6,629 nt of DNA from Chloroflexota bacterium (GTDB lineage Bacteria; Chloroflexota; Dehalococcoidia; SAR202; UBA826), in assembly GCA_002696685.1 (NCBI GenBank), contig NZSI01000012.1:8664-15292 (forward strand). Reading direction: 5' to 3'. The translations under genes and the position numbers were made by a program. This document shows positions 1 to 5,594 of this stretch, piece after piece; positions within the stretch are counted from its first letter, which is position 1, and the number at the start of each line of letters is the position of its first letter. The notes beneath the pieces were generated by a model that made no database searches, was not told the DNA's origin, and saw only the letters and a list, made by a program, of their open reading frames with translations.

Positions 1-1124
1 TCAACCTCGGCATCGCCTATGGTGGAAAGCTTGATTTTTCCTTCCCGTATTGAAACTGCTTCAACGGCTCCGTCATATCCGGGCATTCCGTAGGTGACCT
101 CTCCACCTTCAAAAGCTGGCCCGGCAGGACATGAAGCAGTTACCATTCCGGAACTGTCACCAATGACAACCTCAGTATTGGTACCGATGTCCACGAGCAT
201 TCTTGGGGATTTGGCTGTATCCATTCCAATGGCCAACATATCCGCAGCTACATCAGTTCCTACATGCGATCCTACTAGTGGTCCGCTGTATACTTTTGCG
301 TCTGGGTGCACTCTCAATCCAATGTTGGAGGCAGAGCATTCCACCGCTGTAGATTCACGTGTCTTATTTTCAAATTCCGTTTGAATCAGCGATTTGTACG
401 GTTTTTGGCCGACAGATTGAACATCTATACCAAATAACAGATCCCTCATTGTGGTGTTCCCGACTAGTACTACGTCATATATACATCGTCGACGGAGCGA
501 TTTCCTATTAGGATTTCGAGTCATTGCCCCAATTTCGAAATTGATAGAGGAGAGCATCACCTGTTTTAACTCTCCCTGAAAGTCTCCCCCGTCATAAGAA
601 ATACGGTTCATGACGTCTCCCCCGCCAAATCTCTGGGGATTCTCAAATGAGGAGGTCTGAATTATTTCTCCAGATTCCAGATCTACTAGGTTTAAAACGA
701 CAGTCGTGGTACCTATGTCTCCAGCTATTCCGAATATACCCCCTCTATATTTATCGATGACCTTACCATCCACAACAACGTTATTATTCTTCTTGGTTAC
801 TCTTGGGTCTAACTGTATTTTTCTCGGTATACTTTTAGACAAAATGCGCGGCTGCCGTCTTAGAGTCGCAAATTCAACTGTTGCGTGTGAATCCTCTAGG
901 GTCGTTCTACAAGCAAGTCGGTAATTGCCTCTAAGAAATTTTTCCTGTTCAGTAACGAGATTTAAAGAGTTCATACCGTTTCGAATCTCAACGATGCATT
1001 CGTGGCATTCTCCTGTTCTACCACATGAGGTGGGGACACGTACCTCAAGAGAATCCGCATAATCAAATAAAGTATTTTTTTCTTTATATTGGACTTCTCG
1101 TCCATCGGCTATTACAGGAGACAT
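1..1124 (-). CDS. ASKHA-domain [2Fe-2S] corrinoid reactivation protein (DUF4445/RACo/RamA-like), C-terminus cut off by window edge
   Basis: This protein reductively reactivates corrinoid proteins whose cobalt has been oxidised to Co(II), using ATP and a low-potential electron from its [2Fe-2S] cluster in the cytoplasm. The 374 visible residues begin with a ferredoxin domain whose ligands are C34, C40, C43 and C72 (Cx5Cx2C then a distant Cys). A linker follows, then the DUF4445 ASKHA ATPase fold with GDIGTTT (135-141), GNTTM (222-226), VDIGTNTEVV (311-320) and SCPAGPAFEGG (331-341). Family members are usually about 530-650 residues, so a third or more lies off the left edge. The ATG at 1124 is preceded by AGGA seven bases upstream and sits directly ahead of the ferredoxin domain. 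It is the last visible gene of the leftward methyltransferase operon, 135 bases after the four-Cys gene. That gap shows no convincing terminator or promoter. The natural client is the cobalamin protein at 1558-2310. Family assignment is firm; the client is inferred from context. Confidence 0.93.
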   Translation of the reverse strand, partial: MSPVIADGREVQYKEKNTLFDYADSLEVRVPTSCGRTGECHECIVEIRNGMNSLNLVTEQEKFLRGNYRLACRTTLEDSHATVEFATLRRQPRILSKSIPRKIQLDPRVTKKNNNVVVDGKVIDKYRGGIFGIAGDIGTTTVVLNLVDLESGEIIQTSSFENPQRFGGGDVMNRISYDGGDFQGELKQVMLSSINFEIGAMTRNPNRKSLRRRCIYDVVLVGNTTMRDLLFGIDVQSVGQKPYKSLIQTEFENKTRESTAVECSASNIGLRVHPDAKVYSGPLVGSHVGTDVAADMLAIGMDTAKSPRMLVDIGTNTEVVIGDSSGMVTASCPAGPAFEGGEVTYGMPGYDGAVEAVSIREGKIKLSTIGDAEV

Positions 1125-1259
1125 AATTCAATCCTAACAAATGAAAAGAATATTAAATGGAGAATGAGCATATAGGAAGAGTAAATAACCAGTGACGCCT
1201 TTCATAGAGTTATGAGTAACGACGGGATGGATTTCTGGATTGAATGAAATGTACGTAAG

Positions 1260-1538
1260 CTAACTTATTGGAGTCTCAGATTCCCAGGCGTCACGGTAAT
1301 CTAAATCATCACTACCAATGCAAATATATAGCTCCCCAGGTGACACCTTTACATCTTGGTTTCTGCAGCCAAACTTTGCTGTGCATCTGTCTTGAGCATT
1401 TTTGTAGGGACAACGAGATTTTGAGATTTCATTGACGGACTTAGATATGTCTCTAAATATGCCGTCAAGTCTTTTGAGGCTGGTAGCATACTTGTCTTTG
1501 TCGAATTTGGGCTGGTTATCGCCTACGTTGGCTGGCAC
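1260..1538 (-). CDS. Small four-cysteine protein of unknown function
   Basis: I do not recognise this 92-residue protein. It has a lysine- and aspartate-rich, probably helical N-terminal half (about 10-40), then four cysteines, C43, C52, C58 and C73, spaced C-x8-C-x5-C-x14-C, within RCPY, RCTAKFGCRNQ and LYICIGSDDLDYRDAWE. No signal peptide or membrane segment is visible. The spacing suggests a metal or iron-sulfur site, but this is inference. The start is GTG; a purine-rich GGGGG lies nine bases upstream, and the gene begins 19 bases after the corrinoid protein's stop, so co-transcription is very likely. Lying between the cobalamin carrier and its reactivating ferredoxin-ATPase, it could help electron delivery, corrinoid loading or protection of the carrier. 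Confidence 0.75.
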   Translation of the reverse strand: MPANVGDNQPKFDKDKYATSLKRLDGIFRDISKSVNEISKSRCPYKNAQDRCTAKFGCRNQDVKVSPGELYICIGSDDLDYRDAWESETPIS

Positions 1539-1557
1539 TTTTCAGATCCCCCTTTGA

Positions 1558-2310
1558 TTAGAAGGCTACACCAGTTTCTTTCCCAAGTCCCAGAAAAGAC
1601 TTGGCTAAATCTACGCATTCTATAGCGTCTTTTCCGTACCCGTCAGCTCCCATATCGTCTGCAAACTCTTGTGAAAGTGGAGCACCACCAACCATTACTT
1701 TGACCAGGTCTCTCATTTCAACTTCTTCTATCGCTTCTATGGTTCTCCCCATATTTGGCATTGTGGTAGTGAGAAGAGCTGACATCCCAAGAACGCTAGC
1801 CTCGGTTTCTTCTAATGCTTCGATAAATTCATCAGACGATGTATCAACCCCAAGGTCCACGACCGTAAATCCCGCTCCTCTAAGCATCATTATGCATAGG
1901 TTTTTACCGATATCGTGCAGGTCACCTTTCACAGTTCCCATTATCACAGTCCCCATCGGTTCTACCCCTGAAGCAGAAAGAATAGGTTCAACGTGTTCCA
2001 TTCCAGCTTTCATAGCTCTGGCAGCCACAAGTACCTCAGGCACAAAGATTATGTTGTCTCTAAACTTGACTCCCACGATTGCCATACCAGCGACCAAACC
2101 ATCATCTAGAATAGTATTTGCACTGAAGCCCTCATCTAAGGCCTTTTTCGTCAAATCGTATACGTCAACGTTATTCCCGTGAATAAGGTTTACGGAAATT
2201 TCCTGCATTAGTGGATCAGCGTCATTCCAGAGGGCTCTGATGTGAGATTCCTCTGCTGGATTGGTGACGTATGTTAATTCTTTCTCAAGGTCTTCATTAA
2301 CAACTGGCAT
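1558..2310 (-). CDS. Cobalamin-binding methyl-carrier protein (MtaC/MtbC/MetH-module type)
   Basis: This is the corrinoid shuttle of the operon: its bound cobalamin accepts a methyl group from one methyltransferase and gives it to another. The 250 residues show the two expected domains. A helical cap covers roughly 30-110, including the conserved FVPEVL-x-AARAM stretch (89-100). A Rossmann-like B12-binding domain follows, with D130-x-H132-x-x-G135 (H132 is the predicted lower axial cobalt ligand), S177-A-L179, G208-G209 and GADGYG (221-226). The first 30 or so residues form an extra leader before the cap. The ATG at 2310 has AAGGA six bases upstream (2317-2321). A 112-base gap precedes it and carries a hairpin and a TATAAT box, so its expression may be adjusted separately. 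It is soluble and cytoplasmic. The family is clear, but the methyl donor is not. Confidence 0.95.
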   Translation of the reverse strand: MPVVNEDLEKELTYVTNPAEESHIRALWNDADPLMQEISVNLIHGNNVDVYDLTKKALDEGFSANTILDDGLVAGMAIVGVKFRDNIIFVPEVLVAARAMKAGMEHVEPILSASGVEPMGTVIMGTVKGDLHDIGKNLCIMMLRGAGFTVVDLGVDTSSDEFIEALEETEASVLGMSALLTTTMPNMGRTIEAIEEVEMRDLVKVMVGGAPLSQEFADDMGADGYGKDAIECVDLAKSFLGLGKETGVAF

Positions 2311-2323
2311 TTACATTCCTTAC

Positions 2324-2347
2324 GGGATTGGATTTTTTAACAATCCC
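2324..2347 (-). promoter_or_regulatory. Intercistronic hairpin next to the corrinoid-protein ribosome site
   Basis: A perfect 7-bp inverted repeat, GGGATTG and CAATCCC, flanks a 10-base A/T-rich loop. In the leftward transcript it ends two bases before the TAAGGA ribosome-binding sequence of the corrinoid gene. No U-run follows, so it is not a typical intrinsic terminator. It could protect a processed 5' end or affect ribosome access. The structure is seen; any function is inferred. Confidence 0.4.
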
Positions 2348-2394
2348 TTTATTAAATCTGTCGTCATACTTTGCAGAACAAAATCGAATGTCTA

Positions 2395-2400
2395 ATTATA
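2395..2400 (-). promoter_or_regulatory. Possible internal -10 box ahead of the corrinoid-protein gene
   Basis: An exact TATAAT on the minus strand lies just after the UroD-family gene's stop and about 85 bases before the corrinoid gene. No good -35 hexamer sits at 15-18 bases. It could be a secondary promoter giving extra corrinoid protein relative to the methyltransferases, or a chance match in an A/T-rich gap. Confidence 0.25.
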
Positions 2401-2422
2401 CGGCTGGTTGGGCACGTTTGAG

Positions 2423-3445
2423 TTATTGGCCAATTCTCTCTCCAGTCCAATCTTTAACGGCAAGGGGAATTTCCATGAGATTTTGCATCTTTGTCGCGAG
2501 CGGTATAGCGCACTCTGGGGCAATCATTTGAACACCAGCTTCTAGGCATCTGTATACCTCTTGCCTAACTTCTTCAGGACCTCGGGCGTACAGTGTCTCC
2601 GGATTGTTTATATTGCCTACTAATCCAATTCCTCCATCAACAGCATCCATGGCTTCTTGGGGGTCGTTTTTGGAATCGAAATGAAATGAAGCCATACCGG
2701 TTTGTGCAATATAAGGCATTCTGTCCAAGGTTTTACCGCATATGTGTAGTATCAGAGGCACCGGTAGCGCCTCCACCATGTCTGTATGAATATCTTGCAA
2801 GAATCGCTTGTAATACTCTCCACTTACTAGGTCCCCTGTGGCGTGGTCGGGAAATGTGAGTACATCTGCGCCCGCATCAATTTGAGCTTCTCCAAAAAGT
2901 ACGGATATTTCAGTGAGCTTTTCAAGTGCCCTCATCGTTTCGTCCGGATTGTCCACAGTACCCAGTAGGAATCTCTCCACACCGAAAACATGATAGGCAA
3001 GTGTCCAAGGACCCATTGTTTTTCCTATGATGGCTACTTCGTCACCATATTCCTGTTTCAGAATTTTTATGGATTCTGTTATGGTTTTTACGTCCCTGTG
3101 TTCCAGAAAATTGCTAGGTACGTGCACGTCATCAGCGTCTTTCCAAACAGGGTTATACATTCGAACAGTAGGCCAGTTGTCTTTTTCTTCCCACTGCATT
3201 TCGCATCCTAAGGCAGAGGATTCTTGAATTATGCTGAAATATGGCGAAATACTGTCGAATCCCAGTTCTGTATAGCCAGTTGCAGCCAATCTGGCAGCAA
3301 GTTCAGGATTTTGACATGCTTCCGGAAATGGTGCGTCAACCAAATCCATCAGCTCTACAGTTGCTACATTCGTTGGATTTGCAACAGGGGTCCTGTCTAC
3401 TGGTTTACCTGCCAGCGCATTCATGACTCGTTGTTTTGGAGTCAT
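2423..3445 (-). CDS. UroD-family corrinoid methyltransferase (MtaA/MtbA/CmuA-like)
   Basis: This is a TIM-barrel methyltransferase of the uroporphyrinogen decarboxylase superfamily, branch MtaA/MtbA, whose members move methyl groups between a corrinoid protein and a zinc-activated thiol. Counted from the ATG at 3445 it has 340 residues, the usual length. The zinc motif is present as LHICG and PECAIP, giving H234, C236 and C312 (His-x-Cys with a distal Cys), so it is not a haem-pathway UroD. The N-terminus MTPKQRV-x-NALAGKPVDRTPV is the standard opening. An upstream in-frame ATG at 3469 would add eight residues, but its nearest purine tract is 12 bases away, whereas the 3445 ATG has AAGAGG five bases upstream and matches family starts. 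Here it may demethylate an unknown S-, N- or O-methyl donor onto the corrinoid protein, the partner homocysteine methyltransferase then accepting the methyl. The reverse direction cannot be excluded. Confidence 0.92.
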   Translation of the reverse strand: MTPKQRVMNALAGKPVDRTPVANPTNVATVELMDLVDAPFPEACQNPELAARLAATGYTELGFDSISPYFSIIQESSALGCEMQWEEKDNWPTVRMYNPVWKDADDVHVPSNFLEHRDVKTITESIKILKQEYGDEVAIIGKTMGPWTLAYHVFGVERFLLGTVDNPDETMRALEKLTEISVLFGEAQIDAGADVLTFPDHATGDLVSGEYYKRFLQDIHTDMVEALPVPLILHICGKTLDRMPYIAQTGMASFHFDSKNDPQEAMDAVDGGIGLVGNINNPETLYARGPEEVRQEVYRCLEAGVQMIAPECAIPLATKMQNLMEIPLAVKDWTGERIGQ

Positions 3446-3450
3446 AATTT

Positions 3451-3456
3451 CCTCTT
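3451..3456 (-). promoter_or_regulatory. Ribosome-binding site that fixes the UroD-family start at 3445
   Basis: AAGAGG on the minus strand lies five bases before the ATG at 3445. It favours that start over the in-frame ATG at 3469, which has no purine tract at normal spacing. Confidence 0.6.
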
Positions 3457-3485
3457 TGCTCGTTGTCATAACTGTTTAAGTCTCC

Positions 3486-4160
3486 CTATGTTTGACTGAA
3501 TCCCAGAGTACTTGTTGTCATTTGTCCTCTCATATCTTCAGCGGCCATCATTGTTTCTACGCTGCTAATATTTCTGGAGTATGGCATCAAAAGTCTCATC
3601 AGTCCGTCATGCTTGTTTCTACATTCGAAGGCAACTTCATCATCCTCCACTTTGTCCATTTCACCATAACGGGAGAATCCAGCCATTATCATTCGTAATC
3701 GCATCGATGGATTTTTTGCATTTCCTGATGTAGTGATTCTGTAAAACCAATTTTCTTCTCGTCTAAATGGGTTCGCATTTATCATCAAATCCGACTTGCT
3801 GTCTTTTATCTTTATTTCACCACTTGGGGGTGCAAAATCAGGGGCTTTTCCAACGGATTGGTTAAGCAAAAATTTGACGGGTCTTTCGTGTAGAGATCCA
3901 CACTCAAATCTTGCCTGGTTGTAAGTACCGGGAATTTCAGACATTCCCCCGAGGGAAACGAGTTGGTTTCGTATACCCCTTATACGTTCTGAAACGTTAG
4001 GCTTACTACTAAAAGTCCAAACTGTAAATATGGATTCTTTTAAATAGAGTCCTACAGATATATCGTTGAAGTGTTTGTCTAACGGGATCAACTCAAGACA
4101 TTTCCCATACCGCGATATAACTTCTGAGGGCCGTGGACCTTCAAACTGAATTAATGCCAT
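3486..4160 (-). CDS. Unrecognised 224-residue protein with an internal two-fold repeat
   Basis: I cannot assign this protein to a family. It has no signal peptide or membrane segment and is probably cytoplasmic. Two halves resemble each other. Residues about 45-99 and 139-191 share an aromatic strand, a Thr/Ser/Asn segment, S-x-R-[IL]-R-x-I (57-63 and 152-158), and FEC-x3-H (85-91 and 178-184) followed by a Leu-Leu-containing helix (98-99 and 190-191). C87 to C180 is 93 residues, so the protein looks like a duplicated domain of about 90 residues. The paired Cys-x3-His motifs (C87/H91, C180/H184) could bind a metal or be structural. It begins six bases after the homocysteine methyltransferase stop and ends 40 bases before the UroD-family start, so it belongs to the same transcript. 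It might be a substrate-specific subunit or an accessory factor; nothing in the sequence decides this. Confidence 0.8.
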   Translation of the reverse strand: MALIQFEGPRPSEVISRYGKCLELIPLDKHFNDISVGLYLKESIFTVWTFSSKPNVSERIRGIRNQLVSLGGMSEIPGTYNQARFECGSLHERPVKFLLNQSVGKAPDFAPPSGEIKIKDSKSDLMINANPFRREENWFYRITTSGNAKNPSMRLRMIMAGFSRYGEMDKVEDDEVAFECRNKHDGLMRLLMPYSRNISSVETMMAAEDMRGQMTTSTLGFSQT

Positions 4161-4166
4161 ATGCTC

Positions 4167-5072
4167 TTACCCCTTTCCCAAAGCTTTCGCAAGGGCTTTT
4201 ATGTGGGCTGGTCCTGTTCCACAGCAACCCCCAATTATGTTTACCCCTACTTCCTTTAGTTGTAAGAATCGTTCCGCCATGAACTCCGGAGATTCTGGGT
4301 AGATAATTTCCCCCTTCTCCATTCCGGGTATGCCGGCGTTTGAATGTACAAGCAGTGGTAGGGAAGTTGATTCTCTCATTCTCTCCGCGATTTCTATCAT
4401 GTTGTCGATTCCATTACCACAGTTGGTTCCAACTATATCTGCTCCTGATTCGGCTAAACCGATTGCAGCCTGTTCAGGCGTTATGCCCATCATTGTAAAG
4501 TAGCCCCTGGGCCCTCTGTCGAAAGTCATGGTTGCCGCAACCGTTAAGCGGGTATTTTCCTTTGCTGCACGTATTGCCAACGAGGCCTCTTCCATGGCGG
4601 TCATAGTCTCTATTACTACCCCGTCTGCCCCTCCATCCTCTAATGATGTCACCTGAATTTTAAAGGCTTCGTACATTTCGTCATCTGAGACAGTCCCGAG
4701 TGGTTGTAGGAATTCCCCCGTTGGCCCCACAGAACCAAATACGAATTTATCTTCGGTGGCTTGGCTCTTTGCATGTTCAGCGGCAAGTTTATTAAATTCG
4801 GCAACCCTGTCTCCAAATCCGTAGTGACTTTGTCGATATACGGTGCCACCGAAAGAGTTTGTTAAAACCAAGTCAGAACCTGAATGAAAATATTCGCTTG
4901 CCATCCTTTTGACCACATCGGGTCTAGTAGCGTTAAACTCTTCTGGGTCCCCACCTGGCTCGAGCCCATTTTGTTGTAGAAAAGTTCCGGTTGCGCCATC
5001 TGAAATCAGTGTCTCCCCTGATTTTATCCGAAACAAAACGTCATTTTTTCTTGAAGGGTTTTCTTTATGCAT
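4167..5072 (-). CDS. Homocysteine S-methyltransferase domain protein (MetH N-terminal module type)
   Basis: This is a zinc-dependent TIM-barrel enzyme that transfers a methyl group to homocysteine to form methionine, or to a similar thiol. Its 301 residues correspond to the first module of cobalamin-dependent methionine synthase standing alone. Motifs in order are DGATGT (25-30), TNSFGG (71-76), SVGPTGE (114-120), ETM (155-157), GTNCG (215-219), HSNAGIP (243-249) and GGCCGT (281-286). The three zinc ligands are C218, C283 and C284. No pterin-binding, B12-binding or SAM-activation domain is attached; the B12 carrier is encoded separately at 1558-2310, and reactivation is probably done by the ferredoxin-ASKHA protein. 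The ATG at 5072 lies 13 bases after the upstream gene's stop and has only a weak ribosome site, so translation may be coupled. Betaine or S-methylmethionine as direct donor is possible for the superfamily, but the corrinoid neighbours make a corrinoid donor more likely. Confidence 0.92.
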   Translation of the reverse strand: MHKENPSRKNDVLFRIKSGETLISDGATGTFLQQNGLEPGGDPEEFNATRPDVVKRMASEYFHSGSDLVLTNSFGGTVYRQSHYGFGDRVAEFNKLAAEHAKSQATEDKFVFGSVGPTGEFLQPLGTVSDDEMYEAFKIQVTSLEDGGADGVVIETMTAMEEASLAIRAAKENTRLTVAATMTFDRGPRGYFTMMGITPEQAAIGLAESGADIVGTNCGNGIDNMIEIAERMRESTSLPLLVHSNAGIPGMEKGEIIYPESPEFMAERFLQLKEVGVNIIGGCCGTGPAHIKALAKALGKG

Positions 5073-5085
5073 TAGATAGTAGCCA

Positions 5086-5427
5086 CTAGTCCTTTATCCA
5101 AGTGTCAATTGCCCCCGGTTTGGGGTTTCTATTTCCATCGTTCTCAAGGTCTCGTATTCGTGCGACAAAATCATGTGGCATGCCGGAATTTATTCTATCG
5201 GCAGTTTTACTGGATATATCAGCTGCACTTCCGTCCGTACAGACATAGTCTCCCCACTCCCACGCCATCAGATATTGGTCTGTACCAGCACTACCATCCA
5301 TCATTGCTAAAGCATCAGCTGCCTCTTGGAATCGATCGTCTAGTGGGACAGACACTGTACCTTTATCGTCACTGGCCTGTACTTGAACAGGAACCTCTTT
5401 CCAGTACATAATCCTAACTTTCGCCAA
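5086..5427 (-). CDS. 'Virulence factor' domain protein (PF13769-like), first gene of the methyltransferase operon
   Basis: The 113-residue product resembles the small family that databases label 'virulence factor' (PF13769). It has IMYWKEVPVQV (6-16), RFQEAADALAM (32-42), and AGTDQYLMAWEWG (47-59), each matching the usual order YWRDIPAQV, RFxEAIDxxAM, GTDxYLxxW. A more variable acidic and charged tail follows. The biochemical role is unknown, and nothing here suggests virulence. From memory, members of this family also occur in proteobacterial clusters with corrinoid and folate methyltransferases, which fits this position. I place the start at the TTG at 5427, because AGGAG lies seven bases upstream and the family signature begins just after it. 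A longer reading frame from a TTG at 5475 would begin inside the candidate -10 box and add 16 basic residues without a ribosome site. Confidence 0.8.
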   Translation of the reverse strand: MAKVRIMYWKEVPVQVQASDDKGTVSVPLDDRFQEAADALAMMDGSAGTDQYLMAWEWGDYVCTDGSAADISSKTADRINSGMPHDFVARIRDLENDGNRNPKPGAIDTWIKD

Positions 5428-5434
5428 ACTTTTT

Positions 5435-5439
5435 CTCCT
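5435..5439 (-). promoter_or_regulatory. Ribosome-binding site that fixes the operon's first start at 5427
   Basis: A full AGGAG on the minus strand lies seven bases before the TTG at 5427. It is the clearest ribosome site in this part of the window and supports a non-ATG start for the first gene. Confidence 0.7.
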
Positions 5440-5474
5440 AGTACGTTGGTTTTTGCTGTTTGAGCCTGTAAACA

Positions 5475-5480
5475 ATTATA
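5475..5480 (-). promoter_or_regulatory. Candidate -10 box of the leftward methyltransferase operon
   Basis: A perfect TATAAT on the minus strand would start a transcript near 5468, giving a leader of about 40 bases before the TTG at 5427. A TTGAAA hexamer lies upstream (5504-5509), but its 23-base spacing is too long for a normal sigma-70 promoter and no better -35 is present, so an activator may be needed. Confidence 0.4.
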
Positions 5481-5547
5481 TAGCCAGTGCTGTAAGCTTC
5501 CTTTTTCAAGTTGCAAAGGAATAAATATGAATCCTATGTTACCTGTG

Positions 5548-5556
5548 TGATATAAC
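5548..5556 (+). promoter_or_regulatory. Candidate extended -10 promoter of the hydrolase-coxE operon
   Basis: TGA-TATAAC reads as an extended -10 element (TGn followed by a five-of-six match to TATAAT). Transcription would start near 5563, about 30 bases before the hydrolase ATG. The -35 region (TGAATC at 17 bases) is poor, as is common for extended -10 promoters. Confidence 0.4.
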
Positions 5557-5562
5557 GTTGGG

Positions 5563-5579
5563 ACTCATTTAAACTCATT
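5563..5579 (+). repeat. Tandem 7-bp repeat ACTCATT with 10-bp period, possible operator
   Basis: ACTCATT occurs at 5563-5569 and again at 5573-5579, so the copies face the same side of the helix one turn apart. They lie just downstream of the extended -10 element, over the predicted start of transcription, where a bound protein would block the rightward promoter. The repeat is seen; a regulator is inferred and none is encoded in the window. Confidence 0.35.
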
Positions 5580-5594
5580 ACTGGGAGGGGGCAA

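Noticed and set aside
94..384. Plus-strand open frame of 96 codons.
   Set aside because: It is antisense to the ASKHA gene, whose motifs (DIGTNTEVV, CPAGPAFEGG) run through the same bases.
1125..1259. A terminator or strong promoter in the 135-base gap before the ASKHA gene.
   Set aside because: I found only short A/T-rich near-matches to -10 boxes with no fitting -35, and no stem with a U-run, so I report none.
1601..2182. Long open frame (193 codons) on the plus strand antisense to the corrinoid-protein gene.
   Set aside because: Its product is Ser/Thr/Pro/Ile-rich with no recognisable motif, it is fully antisense to a clear B12-binding protein, and such frames arise from the codon bias of the real gene.
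2324..2347. The inverted repeat as an intrinsic terminator between the UroD-family and corrinoid genes.
   Set aside because: The stem is only seven pairs with a long loop, and in the leftward transcript no U-run follows it; a ribosome site follows instead.
2423..3445. Haem-pathway uroporphyrinogen decarboxylase (hemE).
   Set aside because: The zinc motif LHICG plus PECAIP and the corrinoid neighbours place it with MtaA/MtbA-type methyltransferases, and no other haem genes are nearby.
3446..3469. ATG at 3469 as the start of the UroD-family gene.
   Set aside because: The nearest purine tract is 12 bases away, while the ATG at 3445 has AAGAGG at five bases and matches family N-termini. It remains possible.
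3224..3499. Plus-strand open frames near 3224-3499 opposite the UroD-family N-terminus.
   Set aside because: They are rich in Cys, Trp and His, have no family resemblance, and lie antisense to a well-supported gene.
5428..5475. Upstream extension of the first operon gene to a TTG at 5475.
   Set aside because: The TTG overlaps the candidate -10 box, has no ribosome site, and the added basic residues are not part of the family; the TTG at 5427 has AGGAG at good spacing.
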